Positions 1 to 4,734 of a stretch of 5,699 nucleotides of DNA are shown in pieces. This DNA comes from Thermoplasmata archaeon (lineage in GTDB: Archaea; Thermoplasmatota; Thermoplasmata; Lutacidiplasmatales; UBA184): the NCBI GenBank assembly GCA_030044695.1, contig JASIDM010000048.1, positions 1 through 5,699 on the forward strand, written 5' to 3'. The position numbers were made by a program, and so were the translations under genes. The stretch's first letter is position 1. Each line of letters begins with the position of its first letter. The notes beneath the pieces were generated by a model, which worked only from the letters and a program-made list of their open reading frames with translations, did not search any database and was not told the DNA's origin.

Positions 1-2
1 GG

Positions 3-245
3 TCGGTGGAGTACACGGCGAGCGCGGCCACGGAGCTGAACATCACGACGACCGCCCAGAACGGCGCCGTGGTGCTCGGCACCACCACGGTCCACCTGAA
101 CGCCACGGCGCCGGGGACCCCGGCCACCGTGTCCGTGGGGTTCCGTTCGGCGAACCTCGAGGACGAGGTCGAGCTGCTGGCGGCGGCCGAGCCGGGCCTG
201 ACCCTCCTGACCGCCGGGGCCACGCTCACCGAGGTGGGGCCCTAG
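3..245 (+). CDS. C-terminal end of an unrecognised Thr/Ala-rich protein (5' partial)
   Basis: The frame is open from the left edge to a TAG stop at 243-245, giving about 80 residues. A GTG at 6 could be read as a start, but nothing upstream is visible, so this is best treated as the tail of a longer gene. The sequence is rich in Thr, Ala, Val and Gly and alternates hydrophobic and polar residues (for example TELNITTTAQNG, VVLGTTTVHLNATAPG, PATVSVGFRSANLED). This suggests beta strands, as in an immunoglobulin-like or other secreted beta-sandwich region. There is no Cys, no transmembrane segment and no recognisable motif. The gene converges on the FtsZ-like gene, and the stop codons are separated by 40 nt with no convincing terminator (only a 4-bp GGGG/CCCC stem). 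I do not recognise the family. The coding call rests on an open frame with protein-like composition. Confidence 0.55.
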   Translation, partial: SVEYTASAATELNITTTAQNGAVVLGTTTVHLNATAPGTPATVSVGFRSANLEDEVELLAAAEPGLTLLTAGATLTEVGP

Positions 246-285
246 TCGGGTCCGCGAACCGGCCGAAGCCTGGGGTCGCCCCGCC

Positions 286-1302
286 TCACACGGCGGGGAC
301 GGGCTTGGGCGGGCGCAGCGCCTCCCGGACCGTGCGGGGCCGCAGGCCGCCGAGGACGGCGGTGAGCCGCAGCACTTCCCGTGGCTCGGGCCGGATCCGC
401 GTGCCCAGGACCAGTCGCGTCGGCTCGCGGAGGCGGTCGCGCACCTCCCGCAGGACCTCGTCGATCGTCTGCAGCGTGAGGTTCGTGCCGCCCTCGAGGT
501 GCACCAGGGCGGACGGGTGCTCGGGCAGGCGGAAGTCGAGCATCGAGTCCGCCAGGGCCTGGTGCACGAGCCGGCCGGGCTCGGAGATGTGCTCCTCGCC
601 GATGATGAGGGTCGAGAGGCCGGACTGCCGGAGGTGGCCCTTCAGGCTGGCGAGGTCGACGTTGAGCTGGGACGGGTGGTCGACCATGTCGACCAGGCTC
701 GCGATCAGGCCGTGGAGGTAGGCGTTGCGCACCCGGAACACCCGGTTCACCGGGAGGGAGTCGAACCGGCGCAGCTTCTCGTTCGCCAGCGCGAGCAGGA
801 GCCCGCCCAGCTCTTCCAGCTCGGCGACCGAACCGTCGACGTTCTCCCGGCGCGTGGGGTTGGACTCGAGCTCGAGGTGGAACGGCAGGAAGACGATCGG
901 CACGGGGAGCGTCGGCGTGCCCCGCAGCTCCTTGGAGAGGTACGGGAGCAGCGCGCTCCCGGTCCCCCCACCGAGCCCGGCGAGGAGGAACACGATCTCG
1001 AAGCGGCTGAGGCGGCGGACGAGCTCGTCCCGGCTCTCCTCGGCGGCGCGCAGCACGGCGGCCCGATCGCCGCCGCTCCCCCGACCCTGGAGCTCCCGCC
1101 GGCCCAGGAGGATCCGCTCGTCGACCCCGACCCGGCCGAGGTGCATGGCGTCCGTGTTGACGGCGATCGCCCGGGCGCCGGGGAGGCCGAGGGCGACCAG
1201 GTCCTGGACCGCCTCACTTCCGGCACCGCCGAGGCCGACCACCGCGATCGAGGGGGATACGGCGAGCCCTCCGAGCGGGTCGTCGAGCGCGTCGCCGGCC
1301 AT
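286..1302 (-). CDS. FtsZ/tubulin-superfamily GTP-binding protein, non-canonical T7 loop
   Basis: The product is a 338-residue cytosolic protein with the FtsZ fold in the expected order. The first nucleotide loop is GLGGAGSEAV (23-32, FtsZ usually GxGGxGxNAV). It is followed by AVNTDAMHL (47-55), LLGRRELQGRGSGGD (65-79), the tubulin signature AGLGGGTGS (108-116), a PF-containing strand (140-141) and the guanine-contact motif ANEKL (173-177). The T7 loop is NVDLAS (214-219). Asp216 matches the first catalytic Asp of FtsZ, but the second acidic position is Ser219, and the last Gly of GGGTGxG is Ala117. GTP binding is therefore likely, while hydrolysis on polymerisation may be slow or lost. Length fits the FtsZ core without a long C-terminal tail. 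The ATG at 1302 follows GGAGGG and lies 14 nt after the double-RHH gene, so the two are probably cotranscribed. The role is inferred to be division, cell shape or membrane remodelling. It may be a paralogue rather than the main FtsZ. Confidence 0.88.
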   Translation of the reverse strand: MAGDALDDPLGGLAVSPSIAVVGLGGAGSEAVQDLVALGLPGARAIAVNTDAMHLGRVGVDERILLGRRELQGRGSGGDRAAVLRAAEESRDELVRRLSRFEIVFLLAGLGGGTGSALLPYLSKELRGTPTLPVPIVFLPFHLELESNPTRRENVDGSVAELEELGGLLLALANEKLRRFDSLPVNRVFRVRNAYLHGLIASLVDMVDHPSQLNVDLASLKGHLRQSGLSTLIIGEEHISEPGRLVHQALADSMLDFRLPEHPSALVHLEGGTNLTLQTIDEVLREVRDRLREPTRLVLGTRIRPEPREVLRLTAVLGGLRPRTVREALRPPKPVPAV

Positions 1303-1316
1303 GGCCCTCCGCGGGG

Positions 1317-1682
1317 TTACGGCGGCGGAGCGCCCTCGGCCGGGACCGCGTCGCCCTCCCGCCGATGGAGGCGAGGGGTCGGGGCGAGCTGGTCGATGCG
1401 GCTGCGGATGTACTCCCGCACCGCCGAGCGCACGGCATCGTCGACGCTGACGGAGTTCCCTTCCCGGACGAACTCCTCGAGCCGGTTGTTGTCGCGGCGC
1501 GAGAGCTCGACGACGACCTTGCGGATGTGATGCGGGGGGAGATGGAGCTCGACGTACTGCTCGAGGCCCTCGCGGATCGTGTCCGAGATCGTCGCGGTGC
1601 TCTTGGACTCCTGGATCCGCTTGAGCTTCTCGAGGAGCTCCTCGGGGATGCGGACGGTGACCCGCTCGGACGTGTCGACCAT
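1317..1682 (-). CDS. Tandem double ribbon-helix-helix transcriptional regulator (CdrS-like context)
   Basis: From the ATG at 1682 the product has 121 residues with two RHH (CopG/Arc/NikR-type) units in one chain. Unit 1 has strand ERVTVRIP (6-13), helix EELLEKLKRIQE (14-25) and helix ISDTIREGLEQYV (32-44). Unit 2 has strand RKVVVEL (54-60), helix RDNNRLEEFVREG (63-75) and helix VDDAVRSAVREYI (80-92). The tail from about 100 is Pro/Arg-rich and disordered. RHH proteins bind DNA through a two-stranded sheet made by a dimer, so two units may form an intramolecular dimer and pair further on a two-site operator. An earlier in-frame ATG at 1724 would add 14 residues encoded by the inverted repeat. 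I prefer 1682 because the TATATA at 1738-1743 predicts transcription from about 1714, downstream of 1724. The FtsZ-like gene follows 14 nt later. In haloarchaea a small RHH protein, CdrS, is encoded with ftsZ2 and controls division, so a similar role is inferred here. Confidence 0.85.
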   Translation of the reverse strand: MVDTSERVTVRIPEELLEKLKRIQESKSTATISDTIREGLEQYVELHLPPHHIRKVVVELSRRDNNRLEEFVREGNSVSVDDAVRSAVREYIRSRIDQLAPTPRLHRREGDAVPAEGAPPP

Positions 1683-1684
1683 GG

Positions 1685-1717
1685 TCGTCAGACAATATTG
1701 CTCGCTTTGTCTGACGA
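1685..1717. promoter_or_regulatory. Candidate RHH operator: perfect 11-bp inverted repeat with 11-nt spacer
   Basis: The left arm TCGTCAGACAA (1685-1695) and right arm TTGTCTGACGA (1707-1717) are perfect reverse complements separated by 11 nt. The arm centres are 22 bp apart, about two helical turns, so both half-sites face the same side of the DNA. The repeat covers the transcription start predicted from the TATA element and ends 2 nt before the preferred ATG of the double-RHH gene. The arms are less GC-rich than their surroundings. A protein bound here would block RNA polymerase, which fits negative autoregulation by the RHH protein. As RNA it could instead form a hairpin at the 5' end of the message that hides the start codon. 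Confidence 0.7.
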
Positions 1718-1737
1718 TTGACATATCCTCCCCCCGG

Positions 1738-1743
1738 TATATA
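1738..1743 (-). promoter_or_regulatory. TATA box of the RHH-FtsZ-like operon
   Basis: TATATA on the minus strand, in the context TCTATATACC, is the only such element in this GC-rich stretch. Its centre at about 1740 predicts an archaeal transcription start near 1714, about 32 nt before the ATG at 1682. A G-rich SD-like run (GGGGGGAGG, 1735-1727) lies just downstream and only 2 nt before the alternative ATG at 1724. It would lie upstream of the predicted start site and so outside the transcript. Confidence 0.6.
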
Positions 1744-1767
1744 GACTGAACGACCGTGCGCGAGCGA

Positions 1768-1814
1768 CGCGGTCCGGCGCCCGCGCCGGGCCACGGACGG
1801 CGCGCCGGACCGCG
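1768..1814 (-). terminator. 13-bp inverted repeat after the toroid gene; probable 3' hairpin
   Basis: The arms CGCGGTCCGGCGC (1768-1780) and GCGCCGGACCGCG (1802-1814) are perfectly complementary with a 21-nt loop. The structure begins 9 nt past the stop codon of the toroid gene (1824) and ends before the TATA box of the next operon, where a terminator or 3'-end-stabilising hairpin would sit. No T-run follows on the minus strand, so it is not a classic intrinsic terminator. Archaeal termination usually relies on U-rich tracts, so the role may be RNA stability or insulation. The repeat itself is certain; its function is inferred from position. Confidence 0.45.
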
Positions 1815-1823
1815 GCCTCCGCG

Positions 1824-2795
1824 CTAGTTCAGGCGGGACAGGACGGTGAGGGCGCGCAGGGTGATCATCTTGCTCGGCCGACCCGGGCTCTCGAACGAGA
1901 GCGGCGTCGGCCGCCTCTCGGGGTGTTCGGCGAACCAGCGGGCGCCCTCTTCGTCGGGGTCCGTCTGGACCGCATCGAGGTTCCAGCGCCCGTCCGGGCG
2001 TCGCTTCGACCGCAGGAGGCGGAGGGCGAAGTCGAGACGGGGGTCCTTGCCGTACCCCAGGGCTGTCAGGCAATCGAGGCCCACGAGGAGGTCGTAGTAG
2101 TAGTGCGTGGGCCAGTGGAACCGGTACCACGGCTCGTACCGGTCCCCCTGCCGGTGCAGCTCGCGCTCGAGGAAGTACTCGGCCCCCCGCTCGACGCACG
2201 CCGCCATCGTTCGGCTCCAGAGCTCCCTCGGATAGGCGGCGAACGCGCCGAGCCCCTCCCAGGCGTCCAGGGTCCGGCCGGGAGCGGGACTGTCCCGGTT
2301 CCAGCGACACGTCCACCCGCCCTTCGGGTGCGCCGTCCGGACGAGGAACTCCATCGTCCGACGGACCCTCGGGTCGTCGGCGTAGCCGAACCGGATCAGG
2401 GCGCGGGCCATGTTGGCCGTGTAGCAGTGGTGACCCTTCCCGTTCCCCAGCCCGCCGACGCCGCCTCCCTGGAGGGGGGAGTTCGCCATCCAGTACTCGC
2501 AGGAGGCCTGGACCGCGGGGAGCTCCCGGGTGACGCCGAGGTCGGCCAGCGCGACCAGGTTCCAGTTCGTCCCGTCGAACCGCGGCTCCAGCCGCGTCCG
2601 CTCCTTGGCCCACCAACCGGCGGGATTCCTCCGCTTCAGGATCTCCGCGGCCCACCCCACGGTGGGGATCCGAGCGCGAGCCTTCCGGACCTCCGGGTCC
2701 GTTCCCTTGCGCCCTTGCAGCTGCGTCAGCGCGAGGTAGCGGATCGCGGGTTGCTCCGGCTCCAGCAACCAGGTGAGCACCCGGTCGTTCGACAT
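1824..2795 (-). CDS. Squalene-cyclase-like alpha/alpha-toroid protein (often mislabelled 'NifH')
   Basis: The product is a 323-residue, Trp- and Arg-rich soluble protein with no signal peptide or membrane span. It has the repeats of a prenyltransferase/squalene-oxidase type alpha/alpha barrel. The opening is VLTWLLEPEQPAIRYLALTQL (start at residue 6). Further along are GWAAEILKRRNPAGWW (47-62), a GTNWNLVALADLG segment (75-87), a GGW segment mid-protein, RPDGRWNLD (266-274), and the family's C-terminal signature SPGRPSKMITLRALTVL near 303-319. From memory this family is frequently called 'nitrogen fixation protein NifH' in databases. It has no P-loop and is not nitrogenase reductase. I see no DxDD motif of squalene-hopene cyclases, so cyclase activity is not supported; substrate and function are unknown. 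The ATG at 2795 is preferred because a GTTATC element lies about 27 nt upstream, which suits a leaderless transcript. The gene stands alone between the fhs 3' region and the RHH operon. Confidence 0.8.
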   Translation of the reverse strand: MSNDRVLTWLLEPEQPAIRYLALTQLQGRKGTDPEVRKARARIPTVGWAAEILKRRNPAGWWAKERTRLEPRFDGTNWNLVALADLGVTRELPAVQASCEYWMANSPLQGGGVGGLGNGKGHHCYTANMARALIRFGYADDPRVRRTMEFLVRTAHPKGGWTCRWNRDSPAPGRTLDAWEGLGAFAAYPRELWSRTMAACVERGAEYFLERELHRQGDRYEPWYRFHWPTHYYYDLLVGLDCLTALGYGKDPRLDFALRLLRSKRRPDGRWNLDAVQTDPDEEGARWFAEHPERRPTPLSFESPGRPSKMITLRALTVLSRLN

Positions 2796-2819
2796 CGGCG
2801 CACCGACCGCGGTGAGGGC

Positions 2820-2825
2820 GATAAC
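2820..2825 (-). promoter_or_regulatory. TATA-like element of the toroid gene (leaderless start)
   Basis: GTTATC on the minus strand is centred about 27 nt upstream of the ATG at 2795, with no Shine-Dalgarno sequence in between. This spacing predicts transcription starting at or within a few bases of the ATG, which is common in archaea. The same TTATC core occurs at nearly the same distance before the GNAT gene. Confidence 0.45.
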
Positions 2826-2876
2826 GGCGCTCCAAGAGGCGACCGTCGTTCCGAACGGCGCCGTACGTGACGCTTC

Positions 2877-2912
2877 GCCGAGGAGCTGGGTGCGTTAGCG
2901 CCGCTCCTCGGC
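2877..2912. repeat. 10-bp inverted repeat in the fhs 3' / toroid 5' intergenic region
   Basis: GCCGAGGAGC (2877-2886) and GCTCCTCGGC (2903-2912) are perfect reverse complements with a 16-nt loop. They lie about 80 nt past the fhs stop and about 55 nt upstream of the toroid gene's TATA-like element. The structure could be an fhs transcript 3' hairpin or a binding site. The rest of this 197-nt gap (2796-2992) holds no gene that I can support. It also has a 10-bp palindrome, ACGGCGCCGT, at 2855-2864. Confidence 0.4.
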
Positions 2913-2992
2913 CCTGGCGGCGCGGTCACGCGCGCCGTGCGAGCCCGTCAGCACCGGTGCGGACGGGGCGGCGCCGAGGACCCCGGGCCCGC

Positions 2993-4624
2993 TCACTTCA
3001 AGCCGGTGATCGTGCCATCCGCGGTGATGTCGATGTCGTCCGACGCGGGATGGGCGGGAAGTCCGGGCATCGTCTCGATCGCTCCCAGATACACGACGGT
3101 GAACCCGGCTCCCGCGGACCTCGTGTACCGTCGGACGGTCGCGCGGTAGCCCTTCGGGCGGTTCAGCCGGCGCGCATCGTCCGAGAGGGAGAGCGGGGTC
3201 TTGGCCATGCACACGGGCCCCGTGGTCTCCCCGATCGCCTCGAGGCGCTCGCGGCCCGCCTTCGCGTCCGGGCTCTCGTCGAGGCCGTCCGCCCCGTAGA
3301 GGCGGGTCGCGATCAGCTCCGCCTGCCGGAGCGGAGGGGTCCCGGACGGGCAGAGCGGATGGCTCGTGCGCCCGAGCGTCGCTGCCCGCATCGCCGCTTG
3401 GGCCAGCTCCGTCATGCCCGCCCCGCCCTGTTCGAACCCTCTAGCGTCGACCACCTCCACGTTCTTGCGGCGGCAGAACTCGCGGAGGATCTCGCCCTCC
3501 TCCGCGGAGTCACCGGGAAAGCGGTTCAGCGCGACGACGGCCGGGGGACCCAGCGCGGCGAGGTTCTGCAGGTGCTGCTCGAGGTTGGCGAGACCCTCGC
3601 GGAGCGCCGCCGGGGCCGGGCGGCCCGAGTCGGCGTCCGCGGCGCCCCCCTGCACCCGCAGACCGCGCTGGCTGACCACGAGCACCGCGGCGTCGACGTC
3701 GACCCCCAAGGTCGGCGTCACGATGTCGACGAACTTCTCCGCGCCGAGCTCCGTGGCGAAGCCGGCCTCCACGACGGCGTAGTCGGCGGTGGCGAGGGCG
3801 AGCTCGATCGCGAGCCGGCTGCACGTCCCGTGGGCGATGTTACCGAACGGCCCGGCGTGGATCAGCGCGGGGGTGCCTTCGGCGGTCTGGACGAGGTTCG
3901 GCTCGAGGGCGTGGCGCAGCAGCGCGGCCATCGCCCCCCCGGCCCGCAGGTCCTTCGCCCGGACGGGGCGACCGTCCGCCGTGACGCCGACCAGGATCCG
4001 GTCGAGTCGCTCCTTCAGGTCACGGTAGTCCCGGGCGAGGGCGAGGATCGCCATCACCTCCGAGGCGGCCGTGATCAGGAACGAGCTCGGGTAAGCGGTC
4101 TGCTTGGCGATCCCTTCGCCGATCGTCACGTGCCGGAGCGCCCGGTCCTCCACGTCCATCGTCCGGCCCCACAGCGATCGGGCCGGGTCGAGGCCGAGCG
4201 CGTTGCCGTGGTAGACGTGGTTGTCGGCGACGGCGGCCAGAAGGTCGTGGGCCGCGGCGACGTTGTGGATGTCGCCGGTGAAGCCGAAGTTGATCTCGGT
4301 CGCGGGTTCGACCGTCGCGCGGCCGCCTCCCGTGGCCCCGCCCTTCACGCCGAAGACCGGTCCCAGCGACGGCTGGCGAAGGCACGCGATGGCGTGCACG
4401 CCGGTCCGGCGGAGACCATCGGCGAGACCGATCGTCGTCACCGTCTTCCCCTCGCCGTGACGGGTCGGGGTCATCGCCGTGACCAGAACGAGCTTGCCGC
4501 GTCGGGGGCGATTCGCGCGGGCGCGCACCGCGGCGACCGAGACCTTTCCCGCTCCGGCGCCGGCCGGAGCGATCTCCTCGGGACCCAAGCCCAGTTCCGC
4601 CGCGAGTTCCTCGAGCGACCGCAT
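2993..4624 (-). CDS. fhs: Formate--tetrahydrofolate ligase
   Basis: This cytosolic enzyme makes 10-formyltetrahydrofolate from formate, ATP and tetrahydrofolate for one-carbon metabolism. At 543 residues it is essentially full length (the family is about 550-560). Recognisable segments in order are the P-loop TPTRHGEGKT (52-61), RQPSLGPVFGVKGGATGGG (83-101), NFGFTGDIHN, the ASEVMAIL block, NLVQTAEGTPALIHAGPFGN, VEAGFATELGAEKF, ALNRFPGDS, VCMAKTPLSLSDD and the C-terminal SAGAGFTVVYLG...TMPGLP. The block REPSLGP is normally near-invariant, and here it reads RQPSLGP (Gln84). The P-loop has RH where PA or PL is usual. The ATG at 4624 is preceded by GGAGGAGGG with a 6-nt gap, unlike the leaderless neighbours. 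No folD or other folate gene lies in the window. The gene diverges from the GNAT gene, sharing a 110-nt intergenic region. Identification is secure; only the effect of the substitutions is uncertain. Confidence 0.97.
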   Translation of the reverse strand: MRSLEELAAELGLGPEEIAPAGAGAGKVSVAAVRARANRPRRGKLVLVTAMTPTRHGEGKTVTTIGLADGLRRTGVHAIACLRQPSLGPVFGVKGGATGGGRATVEPATEINFGFTGDIHNVAAAHDLLAAVADNHVYHGNALGLDPARSLWGRTMDVEDRALRHVTIGEGIAKQTAYPSSFLITAASEVMAILALARDYRDLKERLDRILVGVTADGRPVRAKDLRAGGAMAALLRHALEPNLVQTAEGTPALIHAGPFGNIAHGTCSRLAIELALATADYAVVEAGFATELGAEKFVDIVTPTLGVDVDAAVLVVSQRGLRVQGGAADADSGRPAPAALREGLANLEQHLQNLAALGPPAVVALNRFPGDSAEEGEILREFCRRKNVEVVDARGFEQGGAGMTELAQAAMRAATLGRTSHPLCPSGTPPLRQAELIATRLYGADGLDESPDAKAGRERLEAIGETTGPVCMAKTPLSLSDDARRLNRPKGYRATVRRYTRSAGAGFTVVYLGAIETMPGLPAHPASDDIDITADGTITGLK

Positions 4625-4630
4625 GCCGTT

Positions 4631-4639
4631 CCCTCCTCC
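4631..4639 (-). promoter_or_regulatory. Strong Shine-Dalgarno sequence of fhs
   Basis: GGAGGAGGG on the minus strand ends 6 nt before the ATG at 4624, an ideal distance, and fixes this start. A weak TATA-like TTCATA lies at 4664-4659. Its centre predicts a start near 4635, which would cut into this site, so the true promoter may lie slightly further upstream. Confidence 0.65.
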
Positions 4640-4684
4640 GGCGTCATCCGGCGGGACCTATGAAGCCCCGCGTCAAGCCGTCGC

Positions 4685-4696
4685 GACGCTAGCGTC
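4685..4696. promoter_or_regulatory. 12-bp perfect palindrome between the divergent fhs and GNAT genes
   Basis: GACGCTAGCGTC is a perfect palindrome located 11 bp before the TTATC element of the GNAT gene. It overlaps a second palindrome, CGTCGCGACG, at 4679-4688. Its place in a 110-nt divergent promoter region suggests an operator or activator site. Short GC-rich palindromes also arise by chance at this base composition, so the regulatory role is a guess. Confidence 0.3.
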
Positions 4697-4707
4697 TCCC
4701 CGGTGGC

Positions 4708-4712
4708 TTATC
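4708..4712 (+). promoter_or_regulatory. TATA-like element of the GNAT gene (leaderless start)
   Basis: TTATC within GGCTTATCCC is centred about 25 nt upstream of the GTG at 4735, with no Shine-Dalgarno sequence between them. This geometry predicts transcription starting at the GTG itself and supports that start codon. Confidence 0.45.
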
Positions 4713-4734
4713 CCGCCCCGACCGGTGCGACGCC

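Noticed and set aside
246..285. Terminator between the two convergent genes
   Set aside because: Only a 4-bp GGGG/CCCC stem with a 3-nt loop and no T-run is present, too weak to call.
499..1530. Plus-strand open frame opposite the FtsZ-like and RHH genes
   Set aside because: Its product is a His/Glu/Arg-rich mirror of the real coding strand with no motif, and it spans two well-supported minus-strand genes.
1824..2795. Nitrogenase iron protein (NifH) label for the toroid gene
   Set aside because: There is no P-loop, no cluster-binding Cys pair and no NifH sequence similarity. The repeats match squalene-cyclase-like toroids.
1303..2835. Upstream extension of the FtsZ-like frame on the minus strand, open for about 511 more codons
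   Set aside because: It overlaps the RHH and toroid genes in another frame, is Arg/Pro/Gly-rich and low in complexity, and reflects scarce stop codons in GC-rich DNA. The FtsZ fold begins just after ATG 1302.
1923..2870. Plus-strand open frame opposite the toroid gene
   Set aside because: It is antisense to a gene with clear family motifs, its composition is that of a GC-rich shadow, and there is no start signal.
2867..4663. Long plus-strand open frame of 598 codons opposite fhs
   Set aside because: It is antisense to a secure, full-length fhs gene and has the Arg/Gly/Ala/Pro composition of a shadow frame, with no recognisable domain.
4659..4677. Bacterial-type -35/-10 promoter for fhs (TTGACG at 4677-4672)
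   Set aside because: No -10-like element lies about 17 nt downstream; the region there is GC-rich.
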